Assembly (NCBI RefSeq): GCF_030150155.1
Contig: NZ_JASLGR010000053.1
Location: 1 to 28,301, forward strand
Reading direction: 5' to 3'
DNA: 28,301 nucleotides
From: Nocardioides sp.
GTDB taxonomy: Bacteria > Actinomycetota > Actinomycetes > Propionibacteriales > Nocardioidaceae
The notes below the pieces were generated by a model. The model worked only from the letters and a program-made list of their open reading frames with translations, was not told the DNA's origin and made no database searches. Of this stretch, positions 1 through 8,035 are shown in pieces (the stretch's first letter is position 1; each line of letters starts with the position of its first letter). A program made the translations under genes and the position numbers.

Positions 1-108
1 CAGGCAACCGTGCAGGTGACGACGACGCTGAAGTCCTACAGGCCGCCGGTGATGGCCGACATCTACGGGTGCGGCGCCGACGTGCCGACCTATCTGCGCT
101 CTACCTGA
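1..108 (+). CDS. DUF4307-family membrane protein, C-terminal end (5' truncated)
   Basis: An open frame runs from base 1 to a TGA at 106-108 and encodes 35 residues ending GCGADVPTYLRST. The start lies outside the window. The tail, with a KSYRPPV segment and a GCGxDVP motif, resembles the end of the small membrane protein (DUF4307) that sits directly upstream of greA in mycobacteria (the Rv1081c position) and in many other actinobacteria, usually next to mca. That assignment comes from memory of gene order and a short tail, so the family is likely but not certain. Function is unknown. It runs in the same direction as greA, with 217 bases between them. Confidence 0.6.
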   Translation, partial: QATVQVTTTLKSYRPPVMADIYGCGADVPTYLRST

Positions 109-187
109 CCGGCCATGCCCCCGTCCCGCATCCAGCTGCAAATTTGGGAGTCATCATTTGTTTGCGCAGTGGTAACATTGCCGGGTG

Positions 188-209
188 CACGGTTCCTCCT
201 GGGACCGTG
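188..209 (+). terminator. hairpin in the DUF4307-greA gap
   Basis: CACGGTTCC and GGGACCGTG pair as a 9-bp stem (one G-U) closed by the tetraloop TCCT; flanking bases 186-187 and 210-211 could extend it. No T-run follows (the next bases are ATTGCTGC). It may be an intrinsic terminator of the poorly U-tailed type for the upstream gene, or a hairpin in a greA leader. The rest of 109-325 is AT-richer than its surroundings and holds a possible -10 (TAACAT, 173-178) without a convincing -35. Confidence 0.4.
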
Positions 210-325
210 TATTGCTGCATTAAAGGCCGAGAGCAGGACGGCCGCACGCGGGGAGCGGCCCGGACACCCGGCGAATAAAGACTTACGCGACTAACGCGGA
301 ACGACAATACGAGGAGCAAGACGAG

Positions 326-820
326 ATGACGGATACTCAGGTGACCTGGCTGACCCAGGAATCACATGACCGACTGAAGGCTGAGCTCGATCAGTTGATC
401 GCCAACCGTCCCGTCATCGCCGCGGAGATCAACGACCGCCGCGAGGAGGGCGACCTGCGCGAGAACGGCGGATACCACGCCGCCCGCGAGGAGCAGGGCC
501 AGCAGGAGGCCCGCATCCGTCAGCTGCAGGACTTGCTCAACAACGCCAAGGTCGGCGAGGCGCCCAAGCAGTCCGGCATCGCACTGCCCGGCTCGGTGGT
601 GAAGGTGTACTACGACGGCGACAAGTCCGACACCGAGACCTTCCTGATCGCCACGCGCCAGGAGGGCGTCAAGGACGGCAAGCTCGAGGTGTACTCGCCG
701 AACTCACCGCTGGGCGGCGCTCTGATCGACGCCAAAGAGGGCGAGACCCGCACCTACACCGTGCCCAATGGCAACACCGTCAAGGTCACGCTGATCAGCG
801 CGGAGCCCTATCACGACTAG
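326..820 (+). CDS. greA: transcription elongation factor GreA (mycobacterial type)
   Basis: GreA (164 aa, normal length) binds the secondary channel of RNA polymerase and stimulates cleavage of the backtracked transcript 3' end. Residues ~8-80 form the antiparallel coiled coil. Its tip carries the acidic pair D43/E46 in EEGDLRENGGYHAA, equivalent to E. coli D41/E44. Residues ~85-160 are the FKBP-like domain. ATG 326 is preceded by GAGGAG at 311-316. The protein start MTDTQVTWLTQESHDRLKAE and the segment VYSPNSPLGGALIDAKEGET are, as I recall, essentially those of Mycobacterium GreA, not Nocardioides GreA. The first codons (GAA, TCA, CAT, CGA, GAT, TTG) are less GC-biased than in the genes to the right, and the stop is TAG. 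It converges with metB. Confidence 0.96.
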   Translation: MTDTQVTWLTQESHDRLKAELDQLIANRPVIAAEINDRREEGDLRENGGYHAAREEQGQQEARIRQLQDLLNNAKVGEAPKQSGIALPGSVVKVYYDGDKSDTETFLIATRQEGVKDGKLEVYSPNSPLGGALIDAKEGETRTYTVPNGNTVKVTLISAEPYHD

Positions 821-839
821 GCGTTCGGCCTAGCCAGAT

Positions 840-871
840 GGGGGCGACCCGCTTCGCCCGGCTCCGCCCCC
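840..871. terminator. GC-rich inverted repeat between convergent greA and metB
   Basis: GGGGGCG (840-846) can pair with CGCCCCC (865-871); an alternative inner pairing is GCGA (844-847) with TCGC (854-857). It lies in the 63-base gap between two converging stops and could serve as a U-less bidirectional terminator. The wording CGACCCGCTTCGCCCGGCTC followed by GCGATCGC resembles, from memory, a motif common at gene ends in mycobacterial genomes. Confidence 0.4.
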
Positions 872-883
872 GCGCGATCGCCA

Positions 884-2052
884 CTAAGCCAGCGCTTGCT
901 CGAGGTCGCCGATCAGGTCGGTGATGTCTTCGATTCCGACCGACAGCCGCACCAGGTCGTCGGGCACCTCCAATTGCGACCCCGCGGTCGACGCGTGGGT
1001 CATCGCGCTGGGGTGTTCGATCAGCGATTCGACCCCGCCCAGCGACTCCGCCAGGATGAACACCCTGGTGCGGGCGCACAGTTTCTGCGCCGCGCCGCGG
1101 CCGCCCCGCATGCGCACCGAGACCATGCCGCCGAACTGACGCATCTGCCGGGCCGCGACCTGATGGCCGGGGTGCTGTGGCAGGCCGGGGTACAGCACCG
1201 CGCTCACCGCGGCGTGTTCGGACAGGAATTCCGCTACGGCCGTGGCGTTTTCGCTGTGCCGCTGCATGCGCAGCACCAACGTCTTCAGGCCGCGGATGGT
1301 CAGGTAAGCGTCGAACGGCCCGGGCACCGCGCCGGCGCCGTTCTGCAGGAAGGCGAAAGCCTGGTCCAGTTCTTCGTCGCGGGTGATCAACGCGCCGCCC
1401 ACCACGTCGGAGTGGCCGCCGATGTATTTGGTGGTCGAGTGCAGCACGATGTCGGCACCCAGGGTCAACGGTTGCTGCAGCGCGGGCGAGGCAAAAGTGT
1501 TGTCCACCAACACCTTTGCCGAACTCTCCTGGCCCACGCCCGACAGGGCGGCGATGTCGGCGATGGACAGCAGCGGGTTCGTCGGCGTCTCGACCCAGAT
1601 CAGCCGGGTCTGCGGCGTGAGCGCGGCGCGAACGGCGTCCAGGTCGTGCAGCGCCACCGGCGTGTACCGGATGCCCCACTGCGTGAACACCTTGTCGATC
1701 AGGCGGAAGGTGCCGCCGTAGGCGTCGTTGGGGATGACCATGTGGTCGCCGGGGCGCAGGATCGAGCGCAGCGCCGCGTCGGTGGCGGCCATGCCCGAGG
1801 AGAACGCGCGACCGTGCGCGCCGCCCTCCAAGGCCGCCAGGGCGCTCTCCAGGGCTTGGCGGGTCGGGTTGCCGGTGCGGGCGTACTCGAAGCCGCCGCG
1901 CAGCCCACCGACGCCGTCCTGGGCGAAGGTCGAGCTGGCGTAGATCGGCACGTTGACCGCGCCGGTGCGCGGGTCGGGCTCCTGGCCGGCGTGGATGGCG
2001 CGGGTGGAGAATCCGGCGGTGGAGCCCGCCGTGGAGGAGGTGTGGTCGTTCA

Positions 2053-2053
<1 letters not shown>
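884..2053 (-). CDS. metB: cystathionine gamma-synthase (mycobacterial type)
   Basis: This PLP enzyme (389 aa, Cys/Met-metabolism family, fold type I) condenses an O-acyl-homoserine with cysteine to give cystathionine. Actinobacterial members often also act as gamma-lyases. Visible motifs are YAR at 57-59 with NPTR after it, SSGM at 85-88, D184 in VLVDNTFASP, and the PLP lysine K209 in HSTTKYIGGHSD. ATG 2053 overlaps the cbs stop by one base (TGATG), so translation is probably coupled. The C-terminal third (VFILAESLGGVESLIEHP, then SAMTHASTAGSQLEVPDDL) is, from memory, close to Mycobacterium MetB. The stop is TAG, like greA and unlike nearly every other gene here. In M. tuberculosis the pra gene lies between metB and cbs; it is absent here. 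Confidence 0.93.
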
Positions 2054-3435
<1,382 letters not shown>

Positions 3436-3448
3436 GGCGCCCATCCTT

Positions 3449-4876
3449 TCAGGCCGACGGTAGGGATGGGGTGCGACTCGGCTCCGGATGCTGCACTTCG
3501 AGCTCGGCGCCGAGGGCCACCAGCAACGGCTCGGCACCGTGCGCGGCGACCAGCTGGACGCCCAGCGGGAGCCCGGCTGCGGTAAACCCCCACGGCAGCG
3601 CGAGCGCCGGGTTGCCGAGCACGTTCCACAGTGCCGTGTACGACGCCATCGGCGCGGCTCGACGCAGCGCGGTCACCACGTTCGCGCCGGTCAGCTGCCC
3701 GACCGGGACGGCCGGGAACGGGGTGGTCGCGGTGAGCAGCACGTCGTACGCGCCTTCGCCGTGGAAGAGCGCCGCGCCGAAGGTGTCGCCGACGTGGGCC
3801 CCCTTGCGCTCGGCCCAGCGCCCCAGCCCGGTGGTGAGCCGCCCCAGCAGGGCCAGCTGGCGGGTGCGCCGCTCCAGGTCGCGGGGCCGCTCGACCCGGC
3901 GGGCCTCGTCGCTGACCCCGCCGAGCATCTGCACCCCGAACGGGACCGTCACGTTCGGGTAGGTCGGCTCCTCGTAGACCACGGTGTGGCCCAGCGCCGT
4001 CAGGACCGTGGCGACCTGGTCGATCGCGGTCAGCGTGTCCGCGTCGGCGCGCGGCCCGACGGTGGGGTTGTCGAGTGCGACGCAGACTCGCAGCGCACGG
4101 GTCGTCCCGGTGGTGAGCGCGTCGGTCAGGGTGGTGTGCCAGGGGCGGGCGTGGAAGCGGTCGGCGGGCGTCGTACCGGCGACGACGTCGTAGACCAGGG
4201 CGGTGTCGGCGACCGTGTGGGTCAGCGGGCCGAGGGTGCCCAACGCGCGCCACAGGTCGGTGTACGGCGCTGCCGAGACCCGCCCCCGGGTCGGCTTAAG
4301 CCCGACCAGTCCGCACCAGCTGGCCGGCAGCCGGATCGAGCCGCCGCCGTCGCCGCCGATCCCCATCGCGACCATGCCGGAGGCGACCGCCGCGGCGGTG
4401 CCGCCGCTGGAGCCCGCCGTCGAGCGGCTCAGGTCCCAGGGGTTGCGGGTGACGCCGTGCGCCTCGGTCTCGGTGAACGGCCAGATCCCGAACTCGGGCA
4501 TGTGGGTCTTGCCCACCACGACCGCACCGGCCGCGCGCAGCAGCCGGACCACCTCGCTGTCAGCGGGGACCGGGGTGGTCGAGGCGCGGCCGCCGTACGC
4601 CGTGGGCGCGCCCGCCACGTCGTTCTCGTCCTTGATCGCGATCGGTACGCCGTGCAACGGGCCGCGCAGGGTCCCGGCACGCTGCTCGGCGTCGAGGGTG
4701 CGGGCATCGGCCAGGGCAGCGTCGGCGCGGAGCGCGACGAAGGCGTTGATCTCGGGCTCGAGCGCCGCGATCCGTTCCAGGGACGCCTGGGTCAGGGACT
4801 CGGCGGTCGCGGCGCCGTCGCGGACCGCGGCGGCCTGGGCGAGGACTGTCGGGAACGGGCCGGGCGGGGGAGCCAT
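3449..4876 (-). CDS. amidase, amidase-signature family
   Basis: This 475-aa protein is an amidase-signature Ser-cisSer-Lys hydrolase. The triad can be placed as K82 (GVPIAIKDEND), cis-Ser S156 (TAGSSGGT) and nucleophile S180 (GGDGGGSIR), with the spacing seen in GatA. The signature has GGDGGGSIR where GatA has GTDTGGSIR. This form occurs in amidases such as 6-aminohexanoate cyclic-dimer hydrolase, so it is a general amidase, not the GatCAB subunit. The substrate cannot be read from sequence. ATG 4876 has only a close GAGG, so translation may be coupled to the DinB-like gene 21 bases upstream. It sits just before cbs in the same direction; a link to sulfur metabolism is not shown. Confidence 0.88.
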   Translation of the reverse strand: MAPPPGPFPTVLAQAAAVRDGAATAESLTQASLERIAALEPEINAFVALRADAALADARTLDAEQRAGTLRGPLHGVPIAIKDENDVAGAPTAYGGRASTTPVPADSEVVRLLRAAGAVVVGKTHMPEFGIWPFTETEAHGVTRNPWDLSRSTAGSSGGTAAAVASGMVAMGIGGDGGGSIRLPASWCGLVGLKPTRGRVSAAPYTDLWRALGTLGPLTHTVADTALVYDVVAGTTPADRFHARPWHTTLTDALTTGTTRALRVCVALDNPTVGPRADADTLTAIDQVATVLTALGHTVVYEEPTYPNVTVPFGVQMLGGVSDEARRVERPRDLERRTRQLALLGRLTTGLGRWAERKGAHVGDTFGAALFHGEGAYDVLLTATTPFPAVPVGQLTGANVVTALRRAAPMASYTALWNVLGNPALALPWGFTAAGLPLGVQLVAAHGAEPLLVALGAELEVQHPEPSRTPSLPSA

Positions 4877-4897
4877 GACCTCATTGTGGGGGCTGGG

Positions 4898-5395
4898 TCA
4901 CAGAAGTCCACGCAGGTACGCGGCCTGGCCCAGGTGCTGGGTGTCGTCGTTGATCACGCTGACCAGGCGGACCCCGAGGGTGACCGGGGGAGTCCAGCGG
5001 GTGTCGACCACGCGGTCGAGGTCCTCGGCGCCGAGGGTGTCGAGGAAGGCCGTGGTGGCAGCGTGCACGGCGGCGGCGTACGCGCTCAGCAGGTCCGCGC
5101 TGACCCGGACCTGACCGACCTCGTCGCTGCTCTGCCCGTAGCCGGTGGCACCGACGGCGAACGGCAGTGCGAACCGGTCGGCGAAGCCCTGCGCGGTCCA
5201 CACCTGCTCGGTCCCGGCGACGTCGGCGACGTGGTCGTCCTGGACCCGCAGCAGATGCCAGACCAGCCAGCCGATCGAGTTCGCCTCGGGGGCGATCCGA
5301 TGGGCGAGCTGGTCGGGGGAGAGCCCGTCGAGAAGGCCGGGCAGGTCCTCGGCGACACGTCCGAAGCCGTCGGCGAGCACAGCGATGGGAGTCAT
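4898..5395 (-). CDS. DinB-like / DUF664 four-helix protein
   Basis: This 165-aa, largely helical protein has an N-terminal segment SIGWLVWHLLRVQDDH (metal-ligand candidates H47 and H55) and a C-terminal DDTQHLGQAAYLRG with a further histidine. That His pattern and layout fit the DinB/YfiT superfamily, whose members bind a divalent metal and in actinobacteria include mycothiol- or bacillithiol-dependent transferases. The substrate is unknown. The start is ATG 5395. The stop lies 21 bases before the amidase start and the start lies 22 bases after the small Cys/His gene, so all appear to be in one leftward operon. An mca-type mycothiol context lies beyond the left edge only by analogy. Confidence 0.8.
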   Translation of the reverse strand: MTPIAVLADGFGRVAEDLPGLLDGLSPDQLAHRIAPEANSIGWLVWHLLRVQDDHVADVAGTEQVWTAQGFADRFALPFAVGATGYGQSSDEVGQVRVSADLLSAYAAAVHAATTAFLDTLGAEDLDRVVDTRWTPPVTLGVRLVSVINDDTQHLGQAAYLRGLL

Positions 5396-5417
5396 CTCGC
5401 CACCGTACGCCGCAGGG

Positions 5418-5591
5418 TCAGCGGGCCGGAACGAACTTGTCGTCGGTCTTCATCGCGAACGCGAGGATCTGGTCGGTGTCGTAGGTCCGGCCGGGGTGGG
5501 CCTCGGCCAGGTGGGCCTGCACCGTCGTGACGAAGGAGTCGTCGAAGTCCACGATCCGCTCGCCGCACGGGCAGCGCAGTGACATTGCCAT
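5418..5591 (-). CDS. small Cys/His protein, possible zinc-binding (DUF1059-like)
   Basis: A 57-aa protein starting MAMSLRCPCGERIVDFDD, with a CPCG pair near the N-terminus and HLAEAHPG in the middle: a CxC...HxxxxH arrangement that could bind zinc. It resembles DUF1059-type small proteins, but the match is from pattern only. I chose ATG 5591 because a promoter of form TGGACA-N18-GAAACT ends six bases before it, which would give a leaderless mRNA; no Shine-Dalgarno is present. ATG 5585 is the alternative. It is the first gene of the leftward cluster leading to the DinB-like gene, amidase, cbs and metB. Confidence 0.72.
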   Translation of the reverse strand: MAMSLRCPCGERIVDFDDSFVTTVQAHLAEAHPGRTYDTDQILAFAMKTDDKFVPAR

Positions 5592-5597
5592 AGAACA

Positions 5598-5627
5598 AGT
5601 TTCAGGTCTGGGGTGGGTCGCTGTCCA
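5598..5627 (-). promoter_or_regulatory. promoter of the small Cys/His gene (leaderless)
   Basis: On the minus strand, -35 TGGACA (5622-5627), an 18-base spacer and -10 GAAACT (5598-5603). Six bases then separate the -10 from ATG 5591, so transcription should begin at or next to the start codon. The promoter lies between the tRNA terminator and the gene and probably drives the whole leftward cluster. Confidence 0.5.
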
Positions 5628-5634
5628 GGAAATG

Positions 5635-5672
5635 CCACAGACCGGGCCCACCTGAGTGGACCCGGCCTGTGG
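5635..5672 (-). terminator. intrinsic terminator of tRNA-Arg
   Basis: A long hairpin with CCACAG/CTGTGG outer arms and CCGGGTCCAC/GTGGGCCCGG inner arms forms a 17-bp stem (two G-U pairs) with loop TCAG. It lies 21 bases downstream of the tRNA. Only a weak T-run (CATTTCC) follows on the minus strand. It separates the tRNA from the promoter of the small Cys/His gene. Confidence 0.75.
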
Positions 5673-5693
5673 TGATCCGGCGTGGATCTGTTG

Positions 5694-5766
5694 TGCCCCC
5701 GGCAGGATTCGAACCTGCGGCACCTGGTACCGGAAACCAGTGCTCTATCCCCTGAGCTACGGAGGC
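5694..5766 (-). tRNA. tRNA-Arg, anticodon CCG
   Basis: Read on the minus strand this folds as a full cloverleaf. The acceptor GCCTCCG pairs with CGGGGGC (one G-U), with discriminator A. The D arm contains GCTCAGGGGATAGAGC, the anticodon arm is CTGGT-TTCCGGT-ACCAG and the T arm is GCAGGTTCGAATCCTGC. The anticodon CCG reads the CGG arginine codon. It is 73 bases long and the 3' CCA is not encoded (CAA follows). A possible -10 (TAGTGT, 5805-5810) lies ~39 bases upstream. Its own charging enzyme gene, argS, begins ~600 bases away in the opposite direction. I see no integrase or repeated tRNA end nearby. Confidence 0.96.
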
Positions 5767-5867
5767 AACACGTCGATCCGGCTTGCGCTGGTCGATGCGG
5801 GATGACACTACACGGCACCGGCCCCGAGGGTGGAAACGGGTGCCACTCCTGGGCCTGCGGCGGGCTC

Positions 5868-6278
5868 TCAGCCCGCGACCGCGACCCCGGCGGAGGCGAA
5901 TGCGATGTCCTGCTCGACGGTGCCACCGGACACTCCGACGGCACCGACCAGGTCACCGTCGACGTGCAGCGGCAGGCCGCCGCCGAGGGTGGTGGCCTCG
6001 GGCAGGCGCCGGACCAGCTGCTCCCACAGATCGGGGTACGTCGTCCGCATCGCGCCCAGGGCCTCGGTCGGTGCTCCCATCCGGGCAGCCGTGGCGGCCT
6101 TGGCCCGGGCGACGTCGGCGGTGAACCAGCGGGCCCCGCTGCGGATCAGCAGCAGCGGGTCGGCGTGCTCGTCGACCACCACGACGCTCACGGCACAGCC
6201 GGCCTCGCGCGCGGCGTCGAGGACGGCGTCGGCGATCCGCTGGGCACGAGCGAGAGCGGGCGTGGTGGCGTCGGCCAC
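5868..6278 (-). CDS. GlcG/HbpS-like (haem-degrading family) protein
   Basis: A 136-aa protein of the GlcG/HbpS family (PF03928). It shows AVSVVVVDEHADPLLLIRSG near the N-terminus, then a DVARAKAATAARMGAPTEAL helix and the C-terminal GAVGVSGGTVEQDIAFA. Family members include haem-binding HbpS of Streptomyces and GlcG of the glycolate locus; neither partner locus is present, so the role here is open. I chose GTG 6278 because GGAGG lies four bases before it; the upstream in-frame ATG at 6323 has proline/arginine-rich sequence that looks non-coding. It is divergent from argS, with 89 bases between the starts. Confidence 0.82.
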   Translation of the reverse strand: MADATTPALARAQRIADAVLDAAREAGCAVSVVVVDEHADPLLLIRSGARWFTADVARAKAATAARMGAPTEALGAMRTTYPDLWEQLVRRLPEATTLGGGLPLHVDGDLVGAVGVSGGTVEQDIAFASAGVAVAG

Positions 6279-6354
6279 TGTTCCTCCAGGGGTGGGACGT
6301 CGAGGTCGGCGGGGTACCGGCACCGGCGACGATAACTCGGTGGCGCCTCGCCGA

Positions 6355-6368
6355 TAGGCTGGGGGTCG
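6355..6368 (+). promoter_or_regulatory. argS promoter, apparently leaderless
   Basis: TAGGCT (6355-6360) fits the actinobacterial -10 pattern TAnnnT, and seven bases separate it from the GTG at 6368. Transcription would start at the start codon. The preceding bases make a 13-base match (TCGCCGATAGGCT) to the hom promoter. No clear -35 is visible, and there is no convincing Shine-Dalgarno. Confidence 0.5.
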
Positions 6369-8035
6369 TGACCCCTGAACAACTGTCCTCCGCGATCGTC
6401 GACGTCTTGACGAGCCTTGTCGACGAGGGTGCGCTCACCCTCCCCGACGGCGTCCCTGCCACCGTGACGGTGGAGCGACCGCGAGCCAAGGGGCACGGCG
6501 ACTACGCCACCAACGTGGCGCTCCAGCTGGCCAAGAAGGCCGGGGTCGCGCCGCGCGACCTGGCCACCACGCTGTCGGAGCGCCTGGCCACCATCGCTGG
6601 CGTCGCCGGTGTCGAGATCGCTGGTCCGGGCTTCCTCAACATCACCGTCGAGGCCGGGGCCCAGGCCGAGGTCGCGGCCCAGATCCTGGCGGCCGGCACG
6701 ACGTACGGCAACAACGACGCGCTGGCCGGCGAGAACATCGACGTGGAGTTCATCTCCGCCAACCCGACCGGTCCGCTGCACCTGGGCCACACCCGCTGGG
6801 CGGTGCTCGGCGACGCCATCGCCCGGGTGCTGCGTGCGGCGGGGGCCGAGGTGACCCGGGAGTTCTACATCAACGACCGTGGCGTCCAGATGAACCACTT
6901 CGCCAACTCGATCATCGCCTCGGCGCTGGGGCTGCCCAAGCCCGAGGACGGCTACGCCGGTGCCTACGTCGATGACCTGGCCCGTGCTGTCGGCGACGCC
7001 GTCCCCGGCATCTTCGACCTGCCCGAGCCCGAGCGTCTGGCCGCCGTGCGGGCCAAGGGCTACGAGCTCCAGCTCGCCGAGCAGCAGGCCCAGCTCGACC
7101 ACTTCAACACCCACTTCGACGTCTGGTTCAGCGAGCTCTCGCTGCACGAGTCCGGCCTGGAGGGCGGTGTCCCCGACACCCTGGCCAGGCTCAAGGACCT
7201 GGGCCACGTCTACGAGTCCGACGGCGCGCTGTGGATGCGCACCACGACGTTCGGCGACGACAAGGACCGTGTCCTGATCAAGTCCGACGGCGAGCTCACC
7301 TACTTCGCCTCGGACACGGCGTACTACCTGAACAAGCGTCGCCGGGGCTTCGACCGCTGCATCTACCTGCTCGGTGCCGACCACCACGGCTACGTGGGTC
7401 GACTGCGGGCGATGGCGGCCTGCGTCGGGGACGACCCCGACCGCAACATCGAGGTGCTGATCGGCCAGCTGGTCAAGATCATGCGCGACGGTGTCGAGGT
7501 GAAGCTCTCCAAGCGTGCGGGCAACATCGTGACCCTCAACGAGCTCGCCGAGGAGATCGGCGTGGACGCGCTGCGCTACTCCCTGGCGCGCTACCCGGCC
7601 GACAGCCCCCTGACCCTCGACATCGCCGAGATCACCAAGTCGTCCTCGGACAACCCGGTCTACTACGTCCAGTACGCCCACGCCCGGATGAGCTCCATCC
7701 TGCGCAACGCGGTCGACCTGGGCATCGAGCCGGCCACCGATCACCTCGAGCTGCTCGCGCACGACGCCGAGGGCGAGCTGCTGCGCGCCCTGGCCGAGTT
7801 CCCGCGGGTGGTGGCCAGCGCGGCCAACCTGCGCGAGCCGCACCGGGTGGCGCGCTACCTGGAGGAGACGGCCGGGATGTACCACCGCTTCTACGACCAC
7901 TGCCGGGTGCTGCCGATGGGCGACGAGGAGGTCGGTGACCTGCACCGCGCCCGCCTGGCGCTGGTCGCCGCGACCCGGATTGTGCTCGCCAACGGTCTGG
8001 GCCTGCTGGGCGTCTCGGCGCCGGAGCGGATGTGA
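6368..8035 (+). CDS. argS: arginyl-tRNA synthetase
   Basis: A class I aminoacyl-tRNA synthetase of 555 aa (normal length) that attaches arginine to tRNA-Arg. Residues 1-~95 are the ArgRS N-terminal tRNA-binding domain. The HIGH signature appears as HLGH at 138-141 in ANPTGPLHLGHTR. A KMSK-like KLSKRAGN follows RDGVEV, and the DALR-type anticodon-binding domain starts around NPVYYVQYAHARM. The start is GTG 6368 with no strong Shine-Dalgarno, consistent with a leaderless mRNA. The stop overlaps the GTG of lysA by four bases, so the two are cotranslated; argS-lysA adjacency is common in actinobacteria. Confidence 0.97.
   Translation: MTPEQLSSAIVDVLTSLVDEGALTLPDGVPATVTVERPRAKGHGDYATNVALQLAKKAGVAPRDLATTLSERLATIAGVAGVEIAGPGFLNITVEAGAQAEVAAQILAAGTTYGNNDALAGENIDVEFISANPTGPLHLGHTRWAVLGDAIARVLRAAGAEVTREFYINDRGVQMNHFANSIIASALGLPKPEDGYAGAYVDDLARAVGDAVPGIFDLPEPERLAAVRAKGYELQLAEQQAQLDHFNTHFDVWFSELSLHESGLEGGVPDTLARLKDLGHVYESDGALWMRTTTFGDDKDRVLIKSDGELTYFASDTAYYLNKRRRGFDRCIYLLGADHHGYVGRLRAMAACVGDDPDRNIEVLIGQLVKIMRDGVEVKLSKRAGNIVTLNELAEEIGVDALRYSLARYPADSPLTLDIAEITKSSSDNPVYYVQYAHARMSSILRNAVDLGIEPATDHLELLAHDAEGELLRALAEFPRVVASAANLREPHRVARYLEETAGMYHRFYDHCRVLPMGDEEVGDLHRARLALVAATRIVLANGLGLLGVSAPERM

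Noticed and set aside
69..319. Short ORFs on both strands in the DUF4307-greA gap
   Set aside because: No ribosome site, no recognisable protein, and they overlap the end of the upstream gene and a hairpin; they are chance frames in GC-rich DNA.
5694..5766. tRNA-Arg as an integration site for a mobile element
   Set aside because: No integrase, no direct repeat of the tRNA 3' end and no change in gene character around it.
6188..7945. Long minus-strand frames opposite argS, lysA, rho, atpA and atpD
   Set aside because: They are antisense shadows caused by third-position GC; they contain Val/Gly/Leu/Asp-rich nonsense sequence with no family motif.
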